Positions 9,806 to 16,589 of a stretch of 44,137 bases of DNA are shown one piece after another. Position numbers and translations under genes: made by a program. Location of the stretch: positions 1 through 44,137 of the forward strand of contig URMF01000025.1 in NCBI GenBank assembly GCA_900548855.1, read 5' to 3'. Each line of letters starts with the position of its first letter. The first letter of the stretch is position 1. The stretch is from an uncultured Eubacteriales bacterium. Its GTDB lineage: Bacteria > Bacillota > Clostridia > Lachnospirales > Lachnospiraceae. The notes beneath the pieces were generated by a model that worked only from the letters and a program-made list of their open reading frames with translations, was not told the origin of the DNA and did not search any database.

Positions 9806-9827
9806 GGGCGAATGAGGAGATATAAGG

Positions 9828-10619
9828 ATGAAACGATTTTTTGATGATGTAATAAAATATTATGGCTATGAAGTGCGGTCGGCGAAGTCATCCCTCAAAA
9901 CAGAGGTGGCAAACTCTTATTTGAACTGGATATGGTGGATATTAGATCCCCTGTTTTCCATGATGATATATTATCTCATATTTGGTATTGTCTTTAAGGC
10001 AAAGGAGCCGTATTTTACGACCTTTTTGTTTATCGGACAGACAATGTGGGCATTTTTCAGCAAGAATGTTGTGCAGAGTGTCAAAATGATTAAACGGAAT
10101 AAAGGGATTGTGTCAAAGGTATATATTCCTAAGTTTGTGTTACTGATTTCTAACATGATGGTGAATGGATTCAAAATGCTGATTTCCAGTGTCATTGTTA
10201 TTATCATGATGATTGTTTCGGGAGTAGAGCTGTCAGCTTATGTTTTTTGGTTTATCCCGATACTGATTGTGTTGTTTTTGGTTACATTTGCAGTGTCTGT
10301 GAATTTAATGCATTATGGTGTTTTTATTGAGGATTTAGGAAATGTAATCAATATTGTAATGCAGCTGTTATTTTATATGACCGGTATATTTTTCAGTATT
10401 GATTCCAGATTGGGACCGGATTATCCGACAGCAGCCACGGTACTTACCTATGGGAATCCTATGGCATTGCTGGTAAAGAATATGAGAAATGTTCTGCTGT
10501 ATAAGCAGGAGCCGAATTATCTGGCATTGGCAATATGGGCAGTTGTAGCTGTCGTATTATCAATTATAGGCATCCGTAAGATATATAAGAATGAGAATAG
10601 TTATGTAAAGGTGATTTAA
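9828..10619 (+). CDS. ABC-2 polysaccharide/teichoic acid exporter, permease subunit (TagG/Wzm-like)
   Basis: Predicted transmembrane half of an ABC exporter that moves the lipid-linked polymer across the membrane. It is 263 aa with about six hydrophobic segments after a cytosolic amphipathic start (YGYEVRSAKSSLKTEVANSYLNW), the pattern of TagG, Wzm and KpsM permeases. The segment TFLFIGQTMWAFFSKNVVQSV and the IKRNKGIVSKVYIPK loop are typical of this family. The next gene is its ATPase partner, and the two overlap by one base (TAATG), which indicates translational coupling. With TagF-like enzymes upstream and TarI/TarJ downstream, the cargo is probably the polyol-phosphate polymer. Confidence 0.9.
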   Translation: MKRFFDDVIKYYGYEVRSAKSSLKTEVANSYLNWIWWILDPLFSMMIYYLIFGIVFKAKEPYFTTFLFIGQTMWAFFSKNVVQSVKMIKRNKGIVSKVYIPKFVLLISNMMVNGFKMLISSVIVIIMMIVSGVELSAYVFWFIPILIVLFLVTFAVSVNLMHYGVFIEDLGNVINIVMQLLFYMTGIFFSIDSRLGPDYPTAATVLTYGNPMALLVKNMRNVLLYKQEPNYLALAIWAVVAVVLSIIGIRKIYKNENSYVKVI

Positions 10620-11374
10620 TGGAAGAGATAAAAGAAGTGACAGATAATAATGATATTGCAATTGAGGTAAACAATCTTTGGATTGGATATAAGAATATTC
10701 AGGCATATTCAATAAAGAAGAGTCTTCTTAAACTGCAAAAGGCACATGTGGAAGAGTTCCAGGCTGTGAAGGGAGTCTCCTTTACGGTTCCAAAGGGTGA
10801 GATTCTTGGTATTATAGGAAAGAACGGAAGCGGCAAATCCACAATGCTGAAGGCTCTGGCAGGAATTTTCAGCCCGGATCAGGGAACCATTGATTTAAAG
10901 GGGCATACGGTTTCCTTACTGTCAATTGGCGTTGGATTTCAGAAGGAGGTTACCGGAAGGGAAAATATTCTTTTGTCCGGCATGCTGTTGGGATTTTCAG
11001 AAGAGGAAATCCGTGCCAAGATGCCCGAAATTATTGAATTTGCTGAGCTGGGAAGATTTATTGATATGCCGGTTAAGACCTATTCCAGCGGTATGCATTC
11101 TAAGCTGGCATTTTCTATCACGGCAATTTTAGAGACGGAAATCATGTTGATTGACGAAGTGCTCAGTGTGGGGGATGCCAAATTTAAGAAAAAAAGCTAC
11201 GCAAAGATGAAAGAATTGATTTCAAATAAAAACCGTACAGTTGTGATTGTATCCCATAGTATTGATACGCTGATGGATCTCTGTGACAGAGTTATGTGGA
11301 TGCATGATGGAGAAGTCAAAATGATAGGTGAACCGGAAACGGTATTGGAGAAGTACGAGGAGTTTATGCAATAG
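10619..11374 (+). CDS. ABC exporter ATP-binding subunit (TagH/Wzt-like)
   Basis: ATPase that powers export of the polymer together with the permease just upstream. Residues 67-75 carry the Walker A motif (GKNGSGKST); the Q-loop (GFQKEVTGRENI), the ABC signature (YSSGMHSKLAFS), Walker B (EIMLIDEVLSVGD) and the switch histidine (VSHS) follow in order. At 251 aa it lacks the extra C-terminal carbohydrate-binding domain seen in some Wzt proteins, so polymer recognition probably rests with the permease or the lipid end. It starts within the permease stop codon and ends within the GTG start of the next gene, so the cluster is tightly coupled. Confidence 0.92.
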   Translation: MEEIKEVTDNNDIAIEVNNLWIGYKNIQAYSIKKSLLKLQKAHVEEFQAVKGVSFTVPKGEILGIIGKNGSGKSTMLKALAGIFSPDQGTIDLKGHTVSLLSIGVGFQKEVTGRENILLSGMLLGFSEEEIRAKMPEIIEFAELGRFIDMPVKTYSSGMHSKLAFSITAILETEIMLIDEVLSVGDAKFKKKSYAKMKELISNKNRTVVIVSHSIDTLMDLCDRVMWMHDGEVKMIGEPETVLEKYEEFMQ

Positions 11375-12528
11375 TGTTAAGGCAGATTTGCAAATGGATT
11401 GTATTCAAATGGATGTATCCGGTAATTTATTTTTTAGGAAGCCTGCGCAGAATCTATTTCAAAAAGGTTATTTTTGTGGAGACGCATGCAGAGTGTCTTT
11501 CGGACAATTATGAGTTGTTGTATAACCGGTTACGGCAGAAGGGGTACGACATACATGTCCATTATTTGAAGGTTGCCTCCTCCGGGTGGTCACACATCAT
11601 TATCCGGACGATTCGGTTGATTTGGGATATGGCAACAGCGAGATGCATTTTTTTAAATGAATCCAATAGTGTATTTGGTGCATTTTCTATGCGTAAAGGT
11701 ACAAAGCTGGTACAACTGTGGCATGCCTGTGGTGCATTTAAAAAATGGGGCTACAGTGTATCCGATAAATCCTTTGGGGATGATAAAAGGACGTTGGATA
11801 TCTATTCGGGACACCGGAATTACAATTTGGTTCCTGTCAGCGGAGAAGCTGTATGCTGGGCTTATGAGGAGGCTTTTGGCTTACAGGGAAAAACGGATGT
11901 TGTCAAACCTCTGGGGGTAAGCCGCACTGATGTGTATTTTGATGAAGAAAGAAAGCAGAAGGCGTATTCGGAGTTGTCAAAGCTGGATTTAAGGATAAAG
12001 GGACGCAGGGTGATTTTATATGCGCCCACATTCCGAGGAGAGATACGCCATGCAAAGGCACCGGACAGGCTTGATTTGCAGACCATGTACCGGTTGCATG
12101 AAAAATATGTGATATTGGTAAAGCAGCATCCGTTTATAAGGGAAAGGATGGAAATTCCGGAGCAGTACCGTGATTTTTGTATGGAGGTTACAGACCAGAT
12201 GTCCATTGAAGAGTTGCTTATGGTGGCGGATATCTGTATAACCGATTATTCCTCTATTGTATTTGAGTATTCTCTGATGGAAAGACCGGTTTTATTTTTT
12301 GCTTATGATTTAGAGGAATACTATGATGAAAGAGGATTTTATTATCCTTACGAAAGCTTTGTTCCAGGTCCGGTTATCCGGACAACAGAGGAGCTGGCGG
12401 ATGCAGTAGAACAGATTGATGAGTTTGATATGGGAAAACTACGGGTGTTCAGACAGCAGTATATGAGTGGATGTGATGGGCATTCTACGGATAGAATATT
12501 AGAGAGCGTATTTGGAAGGAAACTCTAA
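11374..12528 (+). CDS. CDP-polyol phosphotransferase (TarL/TarK-like)
   Basis: Third member of the TagF/TarL superfamily in this operon. The motifs are LVQLWHACGAFKKWGYS near residue 110, PLGVSRTDVYFDE, VILYAPTFRGE, LVKQHPFI and ADICITDYSSIVFEYSL; the expected histidines are present. An N-terminal hydrophobic, basic segment (WIVFKWMYPVIYFLGSLRRIYFKK) should tether it to the membrane. It is 384 aa, without the beta domain of its neighbour at 7911, so it is a single-domain enzyme. The start is GTG 11374, overlapping the TagH stop by one base, with GAGGAG about 10 nt upstream. It lies directly before TarI and TarJ, which favours ribitol-phosphate as substrate, but that is inference from context. 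Confidence 0.86.
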   Translation: MLRQICKWIVFKWMYPVIYFLGSLRRIYFKKVIFVETHAECLSDNYELLYNRLRQKGYDIHVHYLKVASSGWSHIIIRTIRLIWDMATARCIFLNESNSVFGAFSMRKGTKLVQLWHACGAFKKWGYSVSDKSFGDDKRTLDIYSGHRNYNLVPVSGEAVCWAYEEAFGLQGKTDVVKPLGVSRTDVYFDEERKQKAYSELSKLDLRIKGRRVILYAPTFRGEIRHAKAPDRLDLQTMYRLHEKYVILVKQHPFIRERMEIPEQYRDFCMEVTDQMSIEELLMVADICITDYSSIVFEYSLMERPVLFFAYDLEEYYDERGFYYPYESFVPGPVIRTTEELADAVEQIDEFDMGKLRVFRQQYMSGCDGHSTDRILESVFGRKL

Positions 12529-12546
12529 AGAGCAGGAGGAAGAGAC

Positions 12547-13263
12547 ATGGATGGAAGCAATGTTTATGGAGTGATTCTTGCCGGCGGCAAGGGAACCAGA
12601 ATGGGAAATGTAGAAAAGCCAAAGCAGTTTATGGAAATTGGCGGCAAACCAATTATTGTTCATACAATTGAAAAGTTTGTAATGAATTCTGACTTTGAAA
12701 AGATTCTTGTTCTGTCACCTAAGCAATGGATAAAGCATACAGAGGATTTGATTCGGAAATATATTCCGGATAATGAGGGAATTAAGGTGATTGAAGGCGG
12801 AGTAACCCGGAATGAAACAATTATGAATGCAATTTCTTATATTGATACGCAGGGAAAACTGGACGAAAATACGATTATTGTTACCCATGATTCCGTGAGA
12901 CCGTTTCTGACCCATAGGATTATTGAGGAGAATATCCGTTATGCGAAGGAGTATGGAGCTTGTGATACGGTGATACCAGCTACAGATACGATTGTTGAGA
13001 GCAGAGACCAGCAGTTGATTACCGGCATTCCTGACCGGGCAACCATGTATCAGGGACAGACGCCGCAGTCCTTTAAGGCGGTGCATCTGCGTGCGCTTTA
13101 TGAGTCCCTGACTGAGGAGGAAAAGGGCATTCTTACGGATGCATGTAAGATTTTGGTGATAAAGGGAGAAAAGGTGCATTTGGTTGAAGGGGAGGAATCA
13201 AATATTAAGATTACCTACCCGTATGATATGCGGGTTGCAGAAGCCCTTTTAGGAGGCATGTAA
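12547..13263 (+). CDS. tarI: ribitol-5-phosphate cytidylyltransferase (TarI/IspD family)
   Basis: Makes CDP-ribitol from CTP and ribitol-5-phosphate, the activated unit for poly(ribitol-phosphate). The IspD-family nucleotide site is clear: VILAGGKGTRMG near residue 10, KPKQFMEIGGKPI, a VTHDSVRPFL block near residue 115, and a C-terminal KITYPYDMRVAEALL. At 238 aa it has the usual length. IspD, which acts on methylerythritol phosphate, is a close relative, but the partner gene three bases downstream is TarJ, which decides for TarI. GGAGGA lies about 8 nt before the ATG. If the downstream reductase makes a different polyol phosphate, the name would change accordingly. Confidence 0.85.
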   Translation: MDGSNVYGVILAGGKGTRMGNVEKPKQFMEIGGKPIIVHTIEKFVMNSDFEKILVLSPKQWIKHTEDLIRKYIPDNEGIKVIEGGVTRNETIMNAISYIDTQGKLDENTIIVTHDSVRPFLTHRIIEENIRYAKEYGACDTVIPATDTIVESRDQQLITGIPDRATMYQGQTPQSFKAVHLRALYESLTEEEKGILTDACKILVIKGEKVHLVEGEESNIKITYPYDMRVAEALLGGM

Positions 13264-13265
13264 AT

Positions 13266-14291
13266 ATGTTAAATGCGGTATATCAGTTAAAGAAGCCACG
13301 GCAGTTTGAGATGGTTTTTAAGGATATTACGTTTGACCGGGAGCATATTATTGTACGTCCTACGCATTTATCCATCTGCAATGCAGACCAGCGTTATTAT
13401 CAGGGAAACCGGCCGGAGGAGATATTGAAAAAGAAACTTCCTATGGCATTGATTCATGAAGGCATTGGCAAAATTGTATATGACCCAACTGGACAGTTTC
13501 AGGTGGGTGACCGGGTTGTTATGATTCCCAACCTGCCCTGTGAAGAGGATGCTGTGATTGCAGAAAATTATCTGCGAAGCTCCAAATTCCGGGCAAGTGG
13601 AACAGATGGATTTTTACAGGAATATGTAGAGACCGTTGCAGACCGCCTTGTGAAGCTGCCAGAGGATATTAATTTGACGGTGGCAGCATTTACGGAGATT
13701 GTAAGCGTGAGCTATCACGCAATTGACCGTTTTATGAAAACAGCACATTCGAGAAGAAATGCAATTGGTGTGTGGGGAGATGGTAATGTAGGTTATATCA
13801 CGGCACTTTTGCTAAAAAGCAGGTATCCGGAAATAAAGGTTTATGTAATGGGAGTAAATGAATCCAAGCTACATGATTTTACCTTTGTGGATGGAACTTA
13901 TCTGGTAAATGAGATACCAAAGGATTTTCGGATTGATCATGCGTTTGAATGTGTGGGTGGGAATGGTGCCCATAAGGCAATCAACCAGATTATTGATTTT
14001 ATTAACCCGGAGGGAACCATTGGAATATTAGGGGTTTCAGAGGATTTCGCTCCAATTAATACCCGGATGGTTTTAGAGAAGGGGCTTAGAATAATTGGCA
14101 GCAGCCGCAGCGGCAGGGAAGATTTTGTGAACCTGGTGGAGTTGTATAAGCAAAAACCTGAGATTGTGGAATATCTGGAAAACATCGTGGGAGAACAGAT
14201 TGTTGTACGGGAGATAAGGGATATTACAAAAGCTTTTGAAATGGATATCCATAAGCTGATTGGTAAGACGATTATGGTATGGGATAAGTAA
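13266..14291 (+). CDS. tarJ: ribulose-5-phosphate reductase (TarJ, zinc MDR family)
   Basis: Reduces ribulose-5-phosphate to ribitol-5-phosphate with NADPH, providing the substrate for TarI. It is a 341-aa medium-chain dehydrogenase. The zinc-site region has Cys38 in LSICNADQRYY and His64-Glu65 in ALIHEGIG, and the nucleotide-binding region contains GVWGDGNVGYITALLL near residue 160. The N-terminal YQGNRP and the PMALIHEGIGKI block resemble TarJ rather than general alcohol dehydrogenases. It begins three bases after tarI, so the pair is co-translated. No glycerol-3-phosphate cytidylyltransferase (tagD) is in the window, which supports ribitol rather than glycerol as the locally made polyol. 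Confidence 0.84.
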   Translation: MLNAVYQLKKPRQFEMVFKDITFDREHIIVRPTHLSICNADQRYYQGNRPEEILKKKLPMALIHEGIGKIVYDPTGQFQVGDRVVMIPNLPCEEDAVIAENYLRSSKFRASGTDGFLQEYVETVADRLVKLPEDINLTVAAFTEIVSVSYHAIDRFMKTAHSRRNAIGVWGDGNVGYITALLLKSRYPEIKVYVMGVNESKLHDFTFVDGTYLVNEIPKDFRIDHAFECVGGNGAHKAINQIIDFINPEGTIGILGVSEDFAPINTRMVLEKGLRIIGSSRSGREDFVNLVELYKQKPEIVEYLENIVGEQIVVREIRDITKAFEMDIHKLIGKTIMVWDK

Positions 14292-14362
14292 ATTTACAGA
14301 TAAGAACAAAAATTTTTAAAAAGTATAAATATACAATAATTATAATTTTGGAGGAAATGAAA

Positions 14363-15565
14363 ATGAAGATTGCAGTAGCGGGAACAGGTTATGTAGGATT
14401 ATCAAATTCAATTTTACTCTCACAGCATAATGAGGTATTTGCTGTGGATATTATTCCGGAAAAGGTAGACATGATTAATAATAAGAAGTCACCGATTGTG
14501 GATGCAGAGATAGAAGAGTATCTTTCAACAAAGGATTTGAATCTTACAGCAACAACAGATGCGGAACAGGCATATAAGGATGCGGATTTTGTTATTATTT
14601 CTACACCGACGAATTATGACCCACAGAAGAATTATTTTGACACATCCTCTGTGGAAAGTGTCATTGAGCTGGTTATGAAGATTAATCCGAATGCAATCAT
14701 GGTTGTTAAGTCCACTGTACCGGTTGGATATACGTTATCGGTAAGAGAAAAATATAATTGTGATAATATAATTTTTTCACCGGAGTTTTTGAGAGAGGGA
14801 AGAGCGCTATATGATAATCTGCATCCTTCCCGTATTATTGTGGGAGCACCACTTGAGGATGAACGCCTGGTAAAAGCGGCTCATACCTTTGCTGGTCTGC
14901 TGGCAGAGGGGGCAATTAAGGAAAATATTGATATTTTATATACGAATCCAACGGAGGCTGAGGCGGTTAAGCTGTTTGCCAATACTTATCTGGCACTCCG
15001 TGTATCCTTCTTCAATGAATTGGATACTTATGCAGAGGTAAGAGGACTTAATACAAAGCAGATAATTGAAGGTATCGGTCTCGACCCTAGAATCGGAACA
15101 CATTATAACAATCCTTCTTTTGGTTATGGCGGGTATTGTCTGCCAAAGGATACAAAACAGCTTTTAGCGAATTATGAGAATGTTCCAAATAACATTATTG
15201 CTGCGATTGTTGATGCAAACAGTACTAGAAAGGACTTTATTGCAGAGCAGATTCTTCATAAAGCAGGATTCCCGGATAAGAAGAATGTGGTAGTCGGCAT
15301 TTACCGTCTGACGATGAAGGCAAATTCAGATAATTTCCGCCAGTCCTCCATCCAGGGCGTCATGAAGCGGATTAAGGCAAAGGGCGTAGAGGTGGTTATC
15401 TATGAGCCAACCTTGAAAGAGGAGACATTCTTTAACAGTAAGGTGATTACCGATTTTGATGAATTCAAGAACATTGCAGATGTAATTGTGGCAAACCGTA
15501 ACAGTGAAGATTTGGCGGATGTGGCAGATAAGGTATATACAAGGGATTTGTATTCCAGAGACTGA
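14363..15565 (+). CDS. ugd: UDP-glucose 6-dehydrogenase
   Basis: Oxidises UDP-glucose to UDP-glucuronate with two NAD+, giving an acidic sugar donor. The N-terminal Rossmann motif (MKIAVAGTGYVGLSN) is followed by STPTNYD, a VVKSTVPVGYT block, SPEFLREGRALYDNLHPSRI, and the catalytic cysteine in GYGGYCLPKD near residue 259. At 400 aa it matches the short bacterial Ugd class. I start it at ATG 14363, seven nt after GGAGGA (14350-14355), rather than at a TTG at 14348 or an ATG at 14357 that overlap the ribosome binding site. It is the last biosynthetic gene of the left operon. A related UDP-sugar dehydrogenase activity cannot be excluded. Confidence 0.9.
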   Translation: MKIAVAGTGYVGLSNSILLSQHNEVFAVDIIPEKVDMINNKKSPIVDAEIEEYLSTKDLNLTATTDAEQAYKDADFVIISTPTNYDPQKNYFDTSSVESVIELVMKINPNAIMVVKSTVPVGYTLSVREKYNCDNIIFSPEFLREGRALYDNLHPSRIIVGAPLEDERLVKAAHTFAGLLAEGAIKENIDILYTNPTEAEAVKLFANTYLALRVSFFNELDTYAEVRGLNTKQIIEGIGLDPRIGTHYNNPSFGYGGYCLPKDTKQLLANYENVPNNIIAAIVDANSTRKDFIAEQILHKAGFPDKKNVVVGIYRLTMKANSDNFRQSSIQGVMKRIKAKGVEVVIYEPTLKEETFFNSKVITDFDEFKNIADVIVANRNSEDLADVADKVYTRDLYSRD

Positions 15566-15595
15566 GAACTGTTTGCAAGCAGAACAATAGCCTTG

Positions 15596-15662
15596 TATCA
15601 CAAGTTGGACACTTTATTCTGTTCATGTTAAACTGGAAAAAAGGTGGTTATCACTTGTGATA
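15596..15662 (+). promoter_or_regulatory. inverted-repeat pair around a weak promoter before the coiled-coil gene
   Basis: TATCACAAG (15596-15604) is mirrored perfectly by CTTGTGATA (15654-15662), and each copy lies in its own small palindrome (CTTGT-ATC-ACAAG at 15592-15604, TATCAC-TT-GTGATA at 15649-15662). Between them lie TTGGAC (15605-15610) and, 17 nt on, TTAAAC (15628-15633), a weak promoter-like pair. The arrangement suggests two operator half-sites flanking a promoter, but no regulator is identified. Confidence 0.35.
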
Positions 15663-15678
15663 GAAAGGAGAATGCTAT

Positions 15679-16098
15679 ATGTTAACAGAAGAAGATTTGC
15701 GGAACATTAAAAGTCTGCTGGATGAGCAGAGCCAGCGTTTGGAACAAAGGCTGGATAGACTGGAAGAACGGATGGATAGACTGGAAGAACGGATGGACAG
15801 GCTGGAAGAACGGATGGACAGACTGGAAAAACGAGTGGATACTTTAGAAGAAGAATTGACTGGCTTTCAAAGATACACAGTGCAGCAGTTGACGGTGATG
15901 GAGAATATTATGTCATCAAAATTTTCTGCACTGTTTGATATGCAGAGTATGCATGTCAATGTAGAGCAATACAGAAAGAGGAATACAGAAATAGACAGCC
16001 AGTTAGACTATATTACACCGTTGAAGGAAACGGTTCAGTCCCACAGCCGGAAGCTTCAGAGACATGAGGAGATTTTGAAGGAATTGGCGGCGTGTTAG
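15679..16098 (+). CDS. heptad-repeat coiled-coil protein of unknown function
   Basis: I do not recognise a named family. The 139-aa protein starts LTEEDLRNIKSLLDEQSQ, then has four near-identical heptads of the form RLEERMD (residues about 27-55), a further coiled-coil stretch, and a C-terminal block with LDYITPLKETVQSHSRKLQRHEEILKEL. There is no signal peptide or membrane segment, so it is probably a cytosolic oligomeric rod. It has a paralogue at 38094 that shares both the N-terminal EDL-NIK motif and the LDY-PL-ETVQSH-KL-HE motif, but not the repeats. AAAGGAG lies 8 nt before the ATG. It sits between ugd and a terminator. A scaffolding or regulatory role is possible but unproven. Confidence 0.75.
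   Translation: MLTEEDLRNIKSLLDEQSQRLEQRLDRLEERMDRLEERMDRLEERMDRLEKRVDTLEEELTGFQRYTVQQLTVMENIMSSKFSALFDMQSMHVNVEQYRKRNTEIDSQLDYITPLKETVQSHSRKLQRHEEILKELAAC
15751..15834 (+). repeat. 21-bp tandem repeat encoding RLEERMD heptads
   Basis: About four consecutive 21-bp units built around CTGGAAGAACGGATGGACAG differ by only a few bases. One unit encodes one coiled-coil heptad, so changes in unit number would keep the frame and alter rod length in seven-residue steps. The boundaries are approximate. Confidence 0.75.
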
Positions 16099-16140
16099 CC
16101 GGTGTTGATGGAACACTATAGAATAAAAAAGTTAAATTAT

Positions 16141-16190
16141 ATGCAGGGGTATGAAGTCTGTCAAACAATTCCATGCCCCTGCATTATTTT
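16141..16190 (+). terminator. rho-independent terminator after the left operon
   Basis: ATGCAGGGGTATG (16141-16153) pairs with CATGCCCCTGCAT (16172-16184) with one G-U pair, giving a 13-bp stem with an 18-nt loop, followed by TATTTT. It lies 43 nt after the coiled-coil gene stop and closes the long rightward operon. Confidence 0.75.
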
Positions 16191-16589
16191 CCTGCAAATT
16201 TTGAGATAATATATATCCACTTTTTCATAAGTGAGACGAATATTTAAATTTATGCGTAAGGCTTAATAAAAATCAAGAATGTAATTAAAATCCTCCATAA
16301 ATAAATGCTCCGATTATCCGCAATATCGTAAATACCATTCAATATCCCCTGTCTGTTTTAATATTCGTTTGTGGCTAAATATGGGACACTTTTGCTTTTT
16401 AGCTTTTATCTAATATTTCAAAATCCGGATAGGGGAATATCGCTCCCCGTATTCAACTCCTTTGCTGATCCTTTTAATTTTCTCGAAATCTTTTGTTGTG
16501 AGTTCTTCCCATCTTTCGTGATATTTACATATAGGAAAATAAAATTCCAATCTATCTTCAAATGGAAGCACGTCATTAATATTCTCCTC
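16191..16589 (-). pseudogene. non-coding/decayed stretch with a 59-codon gene remnant
   Basis: This interval has no intact gene. On the minus strand, directly after the stop of the GT at 16590 and in the same frame, 59 further codons are open to a TAG at 16410-16412. The peptide looks protein-like: NDVLPFEDRLEFYFPICKY, then HERWEELTTKDFEKIKRI, then YGERYSPIRILKY. It lacks a plausible start of its own. It could be the 3' remnant of a lost gene, or a tail cut off by a premature stop; the GT above it already ends like its relatives, which favours a remnant. In 16191-16409 I see nothing coding. A plus-strand 80-codon frame at 16371-16613 has no ribosome binding site and is rejected. Confidence 0.4.

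Noticed and set aside
13200..14290. Calling tarI as ispD (isoprenoid pathway)
   Set aside because: IspD and TarI are similar, but the immediately adjacent TarJ-like reductase and the polyol-phosphate transferases make the teichoic-acid role far more likely.
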